Shown: positions 34,398 to 43,831, counted from the stretch's first letter. The stretch: 64,000 bases of DNA from Pararhizobium antarcticum (GCF_001885585.1 NZ_LSRP01000001.1:186001-250000); one strand, 5' to 3'. A program made the numbers and translations. The notes: generated from the letters alone by a model not told the origin.

Positions 34398-35444
34398 CTA
34401 AAGAGTTGCCAGCGCCCGGTTCGAAATGCTGCTGCCGTTCGCCTTGCGGATCGCGACCTTGGTCTCCAGCGCCTCGATGACGGCGACGGTGAAATCGACA
34501 TTGTAGAGCTCAGCGATGTCCGGCAGACCGCCCGGTGTGAAGACGTTGATCTCCAGGATCTTGTCTCCGACGATATCGAGGCCGACCATGAACATGCCGT
34601 CCTCGATCAGCTTCGGGCGCACCATTTCGGCGACCGCGAGAATAGCCGGGGTGATCTCGACGGCTTCAGCCGAACCGTTCGCGTGCATGTTGGAGCGAAC
34701 CTCGCCGGACGCCGGAACACGGCGGAACGCAGCATAGGCGCCCTTGACCTCAAGCGGGCGGCCATTCATCAGGAACAGGCGGATATCGCCGGCCTTGGCC
34801 TCCGTCAGATAGGCCTGCGCGATCAGATAGCCCTCGCCACTGACAGCCTCGAAAATCTGGTTGAGGTTCGCATCGTCCGGTGAGGCGATCTTGAAGACGT
34901 TCTTGCCACCGGATCCCTGCAGCGGCTTAAGGATAACGCCTTTCCGGTGCTCGCTGATGAAGCTCCGGATTTCCTCGATGCTTTTGGAGATCAGCGTCGT
35001 CGGGCGAATGACCTCCGGAAAGTCCTGAAAGTAGAGTTTGTTCTGCGCCAGGGCAAGGCCAGCCGGATCGTTGAGAACAATGACGCCGCGCTCGGCGGCA
35101 AGTCGTCCGAAAATCGATCCGACATGAGCTGCCCAAGGCCGGTCGTCGGCATCGAGCGAGGGATCGCTGCGAAGGAACAGCACATCGACATCACGCACAT
35201 CGATGGTCTCGATCGTCGTGTCCTTGCCCTGAAGGTCGGAATGAAATGCCTCCGCCTTCTTGTATTTCGACTTGGGCAGCGTCAGCGCACGCACCATCAG
35301 GCTGTCATCCGGGCGCAGGACAAAATCGCCGGGCGTGAGGTAGCAGATCTTGTGACCGCGCTCGAGCGCTGCCAGAGCCAGAGCCGTCGTCGTATAATGC
35401 GGCGCTTCCAGATCGATCGAATTGACGAAAAATGCGATACGCAT
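34398..35444 (-). CDS. GshB-like ATP-grasp ligase
   Basis: 348 residues, ATP-grasp fold like prokaryotic glutathione synthetase. There is an N-terminal Rossmann-like part (MRIAFFVNSIDLEAPHYTTT), the ATP lid VILKPLQGSGGKNVFKI, RLFLMNGRPLEVKGAYAAFR, and the metal/catalytic strand GDKILEINVFTPGGLPD. It likely forms an amide between a carboxylate and an amine via acyl-phosphate. It differs from housekeeping GshB in its context: it is the last gene of a three-gene operon with a QEGLA peptidase and an N-formylglutamate amidohydrolase-like gene. The substrate is unknown, and true glutathione synthesis is less likely. Confidence 0.8.
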   Translation of the reverse strand: MRIAFFVNSIDLEAPHYTTTALALAALERGHKICYLTPGDFVLRPDDSLMVRALTLPKSKYKKAEAFHSDLQGKDTTIETIDVRDVDVLFLRSDPSLDADDRPWAAHVGSIFGRLAAERGVIVLNDPAGLALAQNKLYFQDFPEVIRPTTLISKSIEEIRSFISEHRKGVILKPLQGSGGKNVFKIASPDDANLNQIFEAVSGEGYLIAQAYLTEAKAGDIRLFLMNGRPLEVKGAYAAFRRVPASGEVRSNMHANGSAEAVEITPAILAVAEMVRPKLIEDGMFMVGLDIVGDKILEINVFTPGGLPDIAELYNVDFTVAVIEALETKVAIRKANGSSISNRALATL

Positions 35445-35453
35445 GGTGTGCTC

Positions 35454-37370
35454 CTAGGGATTGATCATGTCGAGAGGGGAAATCCCTTGACGCGCAAGAT
35501 CGAGGCGGGTCTGGGCATGGGGATGGGAAAGAAAGTCCGGGCGCACGACCGGCGCCTGGAGAAGACCCCGCGCGCTCAATTCCTGCATCACATGGAAATG
35601 CGACGCGGAAATCTTGCCCATCCAGAACGGATCCAGCGCGCCGCCGGCCTTCAAATGGTCGAGCAACTGCAAGAGACCGCGAAGATAGATCGCATCCTTG
35701 GCCAGCCCCCCGCCGCGATAGAGGCGCAGCACCAGGTTGAACGCATCGTCCGGGTCCAGACCATAAGCGTCGGTCAGGCTGGCAAACGTGCGTTCGAACG
35801 GCGCGCTGTCGAGCATCATGGCGCAGCCGACAACACGGGCCGCGATCAACCGCAACCGCTCAACCGTCATGCCGCCGCTCAGATACTCGGCAAAGACAGC
35901 CAGTCCCTCCTGCATGCCCTCGTAACCGGCAAGCCCGGATCGGAAAAGCCGCAGCCCCTGTGCCGATCCGTTGAAATAGGTAAGCAGATGGACGCCAACC
36001 TCATGGCTGAGCAGCGGCTCGACGCGCCGGCGATCCATCAGCGTGCTGCGGGAAACGAGAAGACGGTTTCCAGAGACCATCAGCCCGGAGGGAAGGTCGC
36101 CCCGGAGCTCGACAGTCGCCTCAAAGCCGGGATATTGCCCCTGGTATCCGGCAATCATCGCCCGCGCGCGCCTGTCGAGAACGAAACAATCGGCCATCTC
36201 CGGTTCTGTTGCCGATGCCAGGCTGTCTGCGGTGGCGGTCAGGATCCGGGTGGCCACGTCCACCAGCGATGGTTCGACAGGACCATAGAGTGCCCTTCCC
36301 AGCTCGATGAAACGCGGCGTCTCGCGCGCGGCCAGCATCGAGAGTTGAAGATCCAGCTCCTGCTGTTTTTCCCGGTAGAGGGCGTAAAGGACGGGGTCCT
36401 CGAAACGATCGAAGGCGATGGTGAAAAGCTTGCGTTTTTCCGCCTCGATATCGACGGTTAGAGGCCGATAGAGAAACCGGGGGGCTGTGCGAAAGCCGCC
36501 CGCCTTGAATTCCGCCCAGGCAGCATCAGCATTGATCGGCGTTACCGCCAGCAGGAAATCGAAGCTGGAGGCAATGTCGTCGATGCTGCGATCGGCGCGG
36601 CTGACGGCATCGACGAAGGCTTTGCGTCCGAGCTGCCGGTGGGTGGTGAGTTTGAGGCCATCAATGTCGCGGATAAAAGCTGCAAAAGCCTGAAGTCCGG
36701 CATCGAAGATATTGGCAACAAGCTGTTCGCGAAGGTCCGGATAGACGTTGTCAGACCCCGGCTGCCGATAGATCGGCGCAAAGCGCAGGCTGATCGAAGG
36801 ATAGCCGGTATCCGCAAACGCAAAATCCTGCGCAGGCGCCTCGACAGCCGCGCCCTGCTGTACAACAGGGGTGCGAAACTTCGCCTTCACGTCTTGCACC
36901 GCTTCGACCAGCACATTGGCCGCCAGGGTCGTTTGAGCATCACCCGTGTGAAAGACCTTGACTTCGAAAGGTGGGAGATACGGCGCATCATCGGTCAAGA
37001 GCGCGTCGTCCGCCAGTTCGCCGATCTCCAGCAAAAGGAAGGTGCCGAACCGTTTCTGAAGCGCCCGACCGACAGCATTGATGATCGGTCGGGCCGTCGC
37101 GATATCCGGTGCAAGCAGATAAACCGCATTGGCCGATGCGATATCGCGGGCGACGACATGGTCCCCCACTCCCAGCGCGCTGCCCGCCTCACGCTTGCCG
37201 GCCTCGACAAAGACGCAGAGGAAAGGCAACGGCCGGTCGATGTGCAGCCGGCCACCATCGCCAAATTCCTTGCGCACGGATTTGCCTGTTTCAATGCAGG
37301 CCAGGACCTCCGCCATCCAGTCTGGCTCCGTCGCCTCAGGCCGCGGCGCTTTTCGATGCGAATGGATCAT
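35454..37370 (-). CDS. QEGLA/DUF1704 (MATCAP-like) metallopeptidase
   Basis: 638 residues. A zinc motif HEVGVH has His456, Glu457 and His461, followed by EGMQEGLAVFAEYLSG, the QEGLA signature. The C-terminal half is the DUF1704 peptidase domain. The N-terminal ~300 residues are less conserved (ALQKRFGTFLLLEIGELADD). Eukaryotic relatives (MATCAP/TMCP1) are tubulin carboxypeptidases; bacterial members have no established substrate and carry the misleading label flavohaemoglobin-expression modulating. No signal peptide, so cytoplasmic. It overlaps the upstream gene by four bases and lies nine bases from the ATP-grasp gene. Confidence 0.82.
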   Translation of the reverse strand: MIHSHRKAPRPEATEPDWMAEVLACIETGKSVRKEFGDGGRLHIDRPLPFLCVFVEAGKREAGSALGVGDHVVARDIASANAVYLLAPDIATARPIINAVGRALQKRFGTFLLLEIGELADDALLTDDAPYLPPFEVKVFHTGDAQTTLAANVLVEAVQDVKAKFRTPVVQQGAAVEAPAQDFAFADTGYPSISLRFAPIYRQPGSDNVYPDLREQLVANIFDAGLQAFAAFIRDIDGLKLTTHRQLGRKAFVDAVSRADRSIDDIASSFDFLLAVTPINADAAWAEFKAGGFRTAPRFLYRPLTVDIEAEKRKLFTIAFDRFEDPVLYALYREKQQELDLQLSMLAARETPRFIELGRALYGPVEPSLVDVATRILTATADSLASATEPEMADCFVLDRRARAMIAGYQGQYPGFEATVELRGDLPSGLMVSGNRLLVSRSTLMDRRRVEPLLSHEVGVHLLTYFNGSAQGLRLFRSGLAGYEGMQEGLAVFAEYLSGGMTVERLRLIAARVVGCAMMLDSAPFERTFASLTDAYGLDPDDAFNLVLRLYRGGGLAKDAIYLRGLLQLLDHLKAGGALDPFWMGKISASHFHVMQELSARGLLQAPVVRPDFLSHPHAQTRLDLARQGISPLDMINP

Positions 37371-38185
37371 CGCATCGCCGCCAGCGCATCTTCGAGCACC
37401 GGAACCGTCGATGCGATCATCGCGCGCATGGCCTCAAGCGCCTCGACATCTGGCGCTCCCGTCCATTCATCCATGAAGAACTTCTTGAATTCGACGGCAA
37501 TCGCGCAGCCGGTCTTGGGAAACATGTCGTGGATGAAGCGGGTCTGCTCGCCCTTGCCCTGAAAGGCGATGTTTTCCCGCACATCCATGCGACGGCCGCG
37601 AAATTCGAAACTGGCGAGTTTTTCCATGAAAGCGTCGACCACGCCCCAGCGCGCGCGATCGATGGACGAGGTGCCGATATTGATCTCGGGCGCAGCACCG
37701 CTATCGGTTGGCAATGCATCGGGGCCGTCGCGGTGATGATTGTAGCTGTGAATGTCGAGCAAAACAAAACGGCCATAGCTGCGCTCGATCCCCCGCAGGT
37801 AGGACGTGAGCATGGTGTAGTAGTCATCATGGACCCGCAGCGATGCTTCGACGAGGTCAGCAGCCGGCGCCTGTCGCCAGACATTCAGGCCCCACGCCTG
37901 CTCTGGCCGGAGATAAACGGCGCCGTCGCGGGAGCGGTTGAGGTCGACCTCGAAGCGGGAGCGGTGGAAGACGATCCTGTTGCGGACATCGCGGATGGTA
38001 AATTCGGTAAAAGGATCCTCTTCGCGCAAGCGCTCTGCATCCGCAAGCGCCATCAGCGGGAGGAGATCGGCACGCACATTGTGCCCATTGTGGATCGCCG
38101 TTGCGACAACAGGTGAGGCGCCGCGCTGCGTCGTCCACCAATCATCCGAGGCAGGGAATATTTCGACGTCCCTTTGGTCTGACAC
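37367..38185 (-). CDS. N-formylglutamate amidohydrolase-like protein
   Basis: 272 residues of the same superfamily as HutG but clearly a different branch: VATAIHNGHN near residue 30, then FEVDLNRSR and FVLLDIHSYNHHRDGPD with the metal-binding Asp/His cluster. HutG proper is elsewhere (10609). First gene of the operon with the QEGLA peptidase and ATP-grasp ligase, which suggests hydrolysis of an acyl-amino-acid or amide made or used by that system rather than histidine catabolism. Confidence 0.82.
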   Translation of the reverse strand: MSDQRDVEIFPASDDWWTTQRGASPVVATAIHNGHNVRADLLPLMALADAERLREEDPFTEFTIRDVRNRIVFHRSRFEVDLNRSRDGAVYLRPEQAWGLNVWRQAPAADLVEASLRVHDDYYTMLTSYLRGIERSYGRFVLLDIHSYNHHRDGPDALPTDSGAAPEINIGTSSIDRARWGVVDAFMEKLASFEFRGRRMDVRENIAFQGKGEQTRFIHDMFPKTGCAIAVEFKKFFMDEWTGAPDVEALEAMRAMIASTVPVLEDALAAMR

Positions 38186-38494
38186 TCGATCACCTCCATT
38201 TTGGACTGTCGCCTTCAGTGGCTAATTCCGCTCTATGACAGCGTCGCCATCGTGGCTCCCAGCATGTGGGGATGGTGCACGCAACGACCGAACAAACGCA
38301 TGCGCACACTGTTTGTTCCTCGTCTCTCAACAGCGCTTGCGGCAAGCAAAAGTTGAATTTTGCGCATTTCCAGTAAAATTGACTGGACTAAGAGAGCTTC
38401 AGCCCTAAGTTGGAAATGTAATTTCGCCGAAATGGCTTCTCCGCAAAATTCTACCGGGACGCGACAATCCCGGCTGATTCAAGGAAACGAAGAT
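38186..38494. other. Divergent promoter region between the peptidase/ligase operon and mfpsA
   Basis: 309 bases with no gene. AT-rich around 38340-38440. There is an inverted repeat TCCAGT-AAAATTG-ACTGGA at 38369-38387 and a possible plus-strand promoter TTGAAT (38353-38358) with TAAAAT (38374-38379), although the spacer is short. The dyad overlaps the putative -10, so it could be an operator for mfpsA. The regulator is unknown. Confidence 0.4.
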
Positions 38495-39832
38495 ATGACC
38501 ACTTCCGCTGATCCCGGGCGTTTTCCACGCATCGCCCTGATTTCCACCCATGGTTACGTCGCGGGGATACCGCCGCTCGGGGCGGCCGACACTGGGGGAC
38601 AGGTCGTCTATGTCATCGAACTGGCACGCAAATTCGCCCAGCTCGGCTACACCGTCGATGTCTACACCCGCCGCTTCGAGGACCAGCCGGAATTTGACGC
38701 GGTCGATGACCGGGTCAGGGTCGTCCGCATCCCCTGCGGCGGCCCGGATTTCATCCCGAAGGAATATCTGCATGAGTCGCTGATGGAATGGTGCGAGAAT
38801 GCCCTGCGCTTCATCAAGCAGAATGATCTCCACTATGTTTTCATCAACAGCCACTACTGGGACGCAGGCGTTGCCGGTCAACGCCTGTCGGAAGCCCTGT
38901 CTGTCCCGCATATCCACACGCCGCATTCGCTCGGCCTCTGGAAGAAGCGGCAGATGGAGACGGATTATCCGGAAAAAGCCGACACCTTCGAAGCGGAATT
39001 CAATTTTTCCGAACGCATCAAGCACGAACTGATCATCTACCGAAGCTGCGACATCGTCATCGCAACCACGCCGGTGCAGCTTGATGTTCTCGTCGATGAT
39101 TATGGCGTTGCCAGAAGTCGGGTGCACATGGTTCCGCCGGGCTATGACGACAACCGCTTCTTTCCCGTCTCATCCGCCTCGCGCGAAATGGCGCGCCAGC
39201 GGCTCGGTTTCGAGGGCAAGGTCGTGCTGGCGCTTGGACGACTGGCGACGAACAAGGGCTACGATCTGCTGATCGACGCCTTCGGGGTTCTGGCCGAGCG
39301 CGAACCGGAGGCACGCCTGTTGCTGGCCGTCGGCGGCGAGAGCATGGACGATGCGGAAAAAGTGATCCTCGACGAACTGAAAGCAAAGGCCGCCGAACTG
39401 AACCTTGAGGACCGGATCGATTTTTCGAGCTTCATCGCCGACGAAGACCTGCCCGACTATTATCGCGCTGCCGATCTCTTCATCCTGTCGAGCCGTTACG
39501 AACCCTTCGGCATGACGGCGATCGAGGCCATGGCGAGCGGTACGCCGACGATCATCACCGTACATGGCGGGCTGTACCGCGCCATCAGCTATGGTCGCCA
39601 TGCGCTGTTTGCCGATCCCTTCGACAAATACGATCTCGGCATCACGATGATGAAACCGCTCCGACACGAGCGTCTCTATGGACGGCTGTCGCGCATGGGC
39701 GCGCACAAGGCCCGCAGCCTCTTCACATGGACGGGGATTGCGCAGCAGATCATCGCCGTGGTCGAAGGACGGCCGATGCTGCAGGCGCTGGATGACAAGG
39801 ATTGGGCGGAACCATGGAACGACGGCGATTGA
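38495..39832 (+). CDS. mfpsA: Mannosylfructose-phosphate synthase
   Basis: 445 residues from the ATG at 38495 with AAGGA eleven bases upstream. GT4 glycosyltransferase of the sucrose-phosphate-synthase group: THGYVAGIPPLGAADTGGQV, PHIHTPHSLGLWKKRQ and the E-x7-E segment SSRYEPFGMTAIEAMASG. The Agrobacterium enzyme joins mannose from GDP-mannose to fructose-6-phosphate, making mannosylfructose-phosphate, precursor of an osmolyte. A phosphatase overlaps by 19 bases, as in the known mfpsA-mfppA pair. Bacterial sucrose-phosphate synthase is the alternative reading. Confidence 0.87.
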   Translation: MTTSADPGRFPRIALISTHGYVAGIPPLGAADTGGQVVYVIELARKFAQLGYTVDVYTRRFEDQPEFDAVDDRVRVVRIPCGGPDFIPKEYLHESLMEWCENALRFIKQNDLHYVFINSHYWDAGVAGQRLSEALSVPHIHTPHSLGLWKKRQMETDYPEKADTFEAEFNFSERIKHELIIYRSCDIVIATTPVQLDVLVDDYGVARSRVHMVPPGYDDNRFFPVSSASREMARQRLGFEGKVVLALGRLATNKGYDLLIDAFGVLAEREPEARLLLAVGGESMDDAEKVILDELKAKAAELNLEDRIDFSSFIADEDLPDYYRAADLFILSSRYEPFGMTAIEAMASGTPTIITVHGGLYRAISYGRHALFADPFDKYDLGITMMKPLRHERLYGRLSRMGAHKARSLFTWTGIAQQIIAVVEGRPMLQALDDKDWAEPWNDGD

Positions 39833-40587
39833 AACAGGTCAGGCTCTTTTCATCCGATCTTGATGGGACGCTGGCCGGGGACCGGCAGGCCGAAGCACGA
39901 TTTGCCCAGGCCTGGGCCAGCCTTGATCCGCTCACCCGGCCGCTGCTCGTCTACAACAGCGGCAGGTTGATCGAGGACATGCAGGATTTCCTGCCGCAAA
40001 CCGCGCTTCCCGCGGCCGACTTTCTGATCGGCGGCGTCGGGACCATGCTGATCGACATGCAAAGCCCGCACACCGGGTCGCTTTACACCAGCGCCCTCGG
40101 CCAGCCATTTCAGCAGAGGGTCATCCGCTCGGTCCTCGAAAAGACAGGGCAGGCCACCCTCCAGCCCGATCGTTTCCAGCACGCGCACAAGTCAAGCTGG
40201 TATCTGCACGATGCTTCGGATCAAACCGTCGCCTCGATCGAGCTGGAATTGCAAAAGGCCGGCGAAAAGGTCCGCGTCGTTTATTCGAGCGCCCGTGACC
40301 TCGATATCCTGCCCTTTGGGATCGATAAGGGGGCAGCCCTGACATGGCTTTGTCAGCGTGTCGGGATCGGTCTCGACGAGGTCGTTGTCGCCGGGGACAC
40401 GGGCAACGATGCCAGCATGTTCCTGCTGGAGCAGGTGCGGGGCATCGTCGTTGGAAATGCACTTCCGGAACTGCACGTCATCGGCCAGGAGAGGCCGAAT
40501 ATCCATGCGGTGCGACAGCCGATGGCCGACGGTGTCCTCGAAGGCTTCGCGCATTGGGGCGTGATCAGTCCCGCCGCTGGGATGTAA
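39814..40587 (+). CDS. mfppA: Mannosylfructose-phosphate phosphatase
   Basis: 257 residues, HAD superfamily, sucrose-phosphatase-like. The nucleophile motif is SSDLDGTLAGD and the terminal motif is VAGDTGNDASMF. It removes phosphate from mannosylfructose-phosphate to give free mannosylfructose, a compatible solute. The start overlaps the mfpsA 3' end by 19 bases, and the frame before this ATG has only a TTG. Convergent with the GH32 gene eight bases away. Confidence 0.87.
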   Translation: MERRRLKQVRLFSSDLDGTLAGDRQAEARFAQAWASLDPLTRPLLVYNSGRLIEDMQDFLPQTALPAADFLIGGVGTMLIDMQSPHTGSLYTSALGQPFQQRVIRSVLEKTGQATLQPDRFQHAHKSSWYLHDASDQTVASIELELQKAGEKVRVVYSSARDLDILPFGIDKGAALTWLCQRVGIGLDEVVVAGDTGNDASMFLLEQVRGIVVGNALPELHVIGQERPNIHAVRQPMADGVLEGFAHWGVISPAAGM

Positions 40588-40595
40588 GGTATAAC

Positions 40596-42311
40596 TTACA
40601 ATCTCAAGGCCCAGACCGTGGCATTGGCCACGCTGCCGGATGGCGCAGTCAGGCGTGCGGAGCGGATCGGGGCGAAGCCGTCTATGCGCTTCGTGCCCAC
40701 CCATCGGCCATCATCGGCAAAAACCTCGATCGAGCCATAGTCGAGAAAAATCCGCAGCCGTTTCGGTCGGGCACCGCGGGCGACGTAATCGGGAGACGCG
40801 CCGGCGCCTTCCACTTCGTGACGGATCCACAGACCGACATCATCGACGAACACACCGAGCCGCACATCCGGATGGTCAAGCTCCAGCTCGAAAGGCGTTC
40901 CGGCGTCGTTGAGTTCGAAGAGGATTTCCGCAGCGCCACTGTCCAGCTTGACTGTCTGCCCCGCCGCCAGGCGGGTGCGGTCGAGCATCTGCCCGCGCAG
41001 GCTTTCCGCCGGGCCGATCGGTGGCGTCCGCAGCACGCCGCCGGACAGCAGGATGCGCCGCGGCAAAGTCATGGCCGTTGGAAAATCGATCGTCGGTCCG
41101 GCATCGGCCCAATTGGCAAGCCAGCCAATGCCGATGGCTGTATCGCCATCCATGAAGGCCTGGAAGGCATAGTTGTCCGTGCCGAAATCCAGTTCCTGCT
41201 CATATTCCTTGACGAAGGAACGGCCATCAAACCAGCCGACAGCCGCCATGGTCAGGTTCTTGCGCCTCGTGTCAGGATCTTCGCTGGTCATCAGTCCGAA
41301 GATCAGCGCCCAGCGCGTCTTCGGATCGGTCGCCAGGCCATCGAGCGGCAAGAGACAGGGGCATTCGGTCGCTGTCGTCTTGTAGCGGCGCTCCACCGAC
41401 AACTTGCCCACATAGGTCCATCCGCCGGCCGCCGTGTGATCCTTGGTCTCGTAAAGAAGGATGACGCCGCCTTCGTCGCTCTGGCTGCCGAGCAGCATCT
41501 TCCAGAGACCGTCCGGGCCCTTGAAGACATAGGGATCGCGGAAATCGAGGGTGAGACCCTGGTTCTCCGGTCGATGCGGCAGGATCACGTCGGCCTGTCC
41601 GGCCATGATCAGGTCGCCCGATGTCGCAGTGAGCTGGATCTGCTGCTCGGGCTGGCGATCCTGAACCTGCTCGGTGAAAAAGACCCGGATGCCCGGCCCG
41701 TCGGGCAGCGGGATCGCAGAGCCTGAAAACGCGCCGCCGCGCTTGTCCGGCCGCGCGGCAATTTCTTCAGAGGGAAACAGAAAGATCGGCAGATGCCGCC
41801 AGCGCAGATAGTCCGAGGACACCGCATGCCCCCAGTGCATCGTGTTCCAGCGCAGCCCGTGTGAATAATGCTGGTAAAACAGGTGCGGGCGCCCGCCGAA
41901 GCGACCGAAACCGTTCGGATCGTTCATCCAGCCGAAAGGCGGACGAAAATGATAGCCACCGGGCAGATCCGGCGCTGCGTTGACCGGATTTGTATGAATG
42001 ACGGTGATGCCGGTTTCCAGCACATCGGCGGGCGTGAACCAATACGCCACCGACACAGAGGTTTCCGCCGTATCGTAACTCAGCTCGATCGCGCCGCCGC
42101 CGAAGACATGAAAAATGCGGAATTCGTTTTCGTCCGCATTGGTAACCAGCACCTCGCCAAACTTGCCGCGGGCACTGGTGAAGGACAGGGAGCCCTGGCG
42201 GTCCGCGGAAACCGCTTTCAGCCAGATATGCAGCGTCGCATTCACCGGCAGATCGACCAGCAAGGTGCGGACCGTGTCGGCTGTGCTGGCGGTTATTGCT
42301 GTTTGATCCAT
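40596..42311 (-). CDS. GH32 fructosidase (invertase/levanase type)
   Basis: 571 residues from the ATG at 42311, preceded by AAGGTGA; the frame is open to 42362. Catalytic signatures are WMNDPNG with nucleophile Asp131, FRDP (258-260) and the acid/base Glu316 in TECPCLL. An N-terminal ~110-residue module precedes the five-blade propeller and a C-terminal beta-sandwich follows. No signal peptide, so it is intracellular, cleaving a beta-fructofuranosyl bond in sucrose, its phosphate or an analogue. The position beside mfpsA-mfppA allows the inference that mannosylfructose is a substrate. Confidence 0.88.
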   Translation of the reverse strand: MDQTAITASTADTVRTLLVDLPVNATLHIWLKAVSADRQGSLSFTSARGKFGEVLVTNADENEFRIFHVFGGGAIELSYDTAETSVSVAYWFTPADVLETGITVIHTNPVNAAPDLPGGYHFRPPFGWMNDPNGFGRFGGRPHLFYQHYSHGLRWNTMHWGHAVSSDYLRWRHLPIFLFPSEEIAARPDKRGGAFSGSAIPLPDGPGIRVFFTEQVQDRQPEQQIQLTATSGDLIMAGQADVILPHRPENQGLTLDFRDPYVFKGPDGLWKMLLGSQSDEGGVILLYETKDHTAAGGWTYVGKLSVERRYKTTATECPCLLPLDGLATDPKTRWALIFGLMTSEDPDTRRKNLTMAAVGWFDGRSFVKEYEQELDFGTDNYAFQAFMDGDTAIGIGWLANWADAGPTIDFPTAMTLPRRILLSGGVLRTPPIGPAESLRGQMLDRTRLAAGQTVKLDSGAAEILFELNDAGTPFELELDHPDVRLGVFVDDVGLWIRHEVEGAGASPDYVARGARPKRLRIFLDYGSIEVFADDGRWVGTKRIDGFAPIRSARLTAPSGSVANATVWALRL

Positions 42312-42730
42312 GTCTGTCACCTTATCCCATCGCGAAGTGTCGAGCGGCCGGACCTGCTTCAATCAGACGCCGCACGGCGCCATCAAATCGCGGGAAAAAG
42401 GCAAAACCGTGCTGCCTTCACCCAAAACGCCCCGGCAGGGAATATGGCTCCGTGCCCGATAATTTCAACAATGCCGGTCCAGCGAACCGGCATTGTTTTG
42501 CCGCAAAGTGGTCCCGGCCGTCCAAATCATGCCGAAGCTCCGGCAAGCCGGGTGTGCAGTCAAGTGTTGCCATACGGGTGCCAACCCGACACCCCATGAA
42601 ATTTCAGCGAATGTACTTGAAAGAGTTGCATTCCGGACTTTGTCCAATGGACGGGCTTCAAGCCCGGTGCCATCATGTCTTGATCGTGCCGCGTGGAGGC
42701 GTACCGATCGCCACGAGCAGGAGGAAATAC
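42312..42730. other. Divergent intergenic region before the Gfo/Idh gene
   Basis: About 420 bases without a convincing gene. It contains a strong hairpin with T-tail (42467-42499), GTCCAATGGAC at 42642-42652, and CCGGACTTTGT at 42633-42643, which recurs inverted upstream of the aminotransferase operon (44599-44609). An open frame from 42296 joins the Gfo/Idh gene but has no ribosome binding site and non-protein composition. Confidence 0.45.
42467..42499 (+). terminator. Strong hairpin with T-tail in a divergent promoter region
   Basis: A perfect 12-bp stem AACAATGCCGGT/ACCGGCATTGTT (42467-42478 and 42486-42497) with a seven-base loop, running into TTTT. It has the form of a plus-strand intrinsic terminator but lies 230 bases before the next plus-strand gene and beyond the start of a minus-strand gene, so it may end a small RNA or leader transcript. 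Confidence 0.5.
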
Positions 42731-43831
42731 GTGAAAAAGGTCGGCATCGGCATCATCGGCTGCGGCAATATTTCGAGCGCCTACCTGAAGGCCATGGCCT
42801 CTTTCCCGATCCTCGATATTCGCGGCATTGCCGATTTGAACAGTGATCTGGCCGCGGCGCGGGCAACGGAGTTCAAGGTGCCGGCAAGAGACATTGCCCA
42901 GCTCCTTGCCGATCCCGACATCGAGATCATCGTCAACCTCACCGTGCCGAAGGCGCATGTGCCGGTCGCGCTGCAGGCGTTGGATGCCGGCAAGCATACC
43001 TATTCGGAAAAGCCCCTCGGCATCGCTTTCGCCGAGGGCAAAAAGCTGGCCGAGGCCGCGCAAGCCAGAAACCTGCGCATTGGCGCCGCCCCGGACACCT
43101 TCCTTGGCGGCAGCCACCAGACGGCGCGCCAACTGATAGACCAGGGCGTGATCGGCCACCCGGTCGGCGGCACCGCAACCTTCATGTGCCCAGGTCATGA
43201 ACGCTGGCACCCGAACCCGGACTTCTATTACGAAGTCGGTGGCGGCCCGATGCTCGACATGGGGCCTTATTACATCACCGACCTCGTCAACCTGTTCGGC
43301 CCGGTGGCGCAGGTCGCCGGTTTCGCGATCACGCCTCGGACACACCGCACCATCACCAGCCAGCCGCGCAACGGCGACGAGATCCCGGTGCATGTGCCGA
43401 CCCATGTGGCAGGCATGATGGCCTTTGTGAATGGCGCTGTGGTGCAGATCGGCATGAGCTTCGATGTCGCCGGCCACAAGCATGTTCCCCTCGAGATCTA
43501 CGGCACCGAAGGCACGCTGATTGTGCCGGATCCGAACAATTTCGGTGGAGAGGTCGAACTTCTGAAAAAGGGCGGAAGCTTCGAAGTACAGGAAACGATA
43601 CAGCCCTATGCGGATGGCAATTATCGCTCGATCGGCGTGGCCGACATGGCGCATGCCATCCGCTCGGACCGCCCGCACCGGGCAAACGGCAATCTGGCGC
43701 TGCATGTGCTCGAGGTCATGGAAGCCTTTCAGACGGCCTCTGCGACCGGACGAACAATCACCATCACGACAGTGACCAAGCGGCCGGACGCCCTGTCGGG
43801 TTCGCTTGTCGACGGACGGCTGGCGCGATGA
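42731..43831 (+). CDS. Gfo/Idh/MocA-family oxidoreductase
   Basis: 366 residues. The GTG start at 42731 is set by a perfect AGGAGG six bases upstream (42719-42724). N-terminal Rossmann motif GIGIIGCGNISSAYLK, then SEKPLG (EKP at 92-94), the catalytic-lysine motif, and GGGPMLDMGPYYITDL in the C-terminal domain. These NAD(P)-dependent enzymes oxidise sugars, often at C3. A ThuA-like gene follows 33 bases on, as in rhizobial thuA-thuB-type pairs that convert disaccharides to 3-keto derivatives. The substrate is unknown. Confidence 0.85.
   Translation: MKKVGIGIIGCGNISSAYLKAMASFPILDIRGIADLNSDLAAARATEFKVPARDIAQLLADPDIEIIVNLTVPKAHVPVALQALDAGKHTYSEKPLGIAFAEGKKLAEAAQARNLRIGAAPDTFLGGSHQTARQLIDQGVIGHPVGGTATFMCPGHERWHPNPDFYYEVGGGPMLDMGPYYITDLVNLFGPVAQVAGFAITPRTHRTITSQPRNGDEIPVHVPTHVAGMMAFVNGAVVQIGMSFDVAGHKHVPLEIYGTEGTLIVPDPNNFGGEVELLKKGGSFEVQETIQPYADGNYRSIGVADMAHAIRSDRPHRANGNLALHVLEVMEAFQTASATGRTITITTVTKRPDALSGSLVDGRLAR

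Noticed and set aside
34947-36461. 504-codon plus-strand open frame opposite the ATP-grasp and QEGLA genes
   Set aside because: Antisense to two convincing genes and without recognisable motifs.
42296-42730. N-terminal extension of the Gfo/Idh oxidoreductase
   Set aside because: Family proteins begin at the Rossmann strand, a perfect AGGAGG places the GTG start at 42731, and the extension crosses a terminator-like hairpin.
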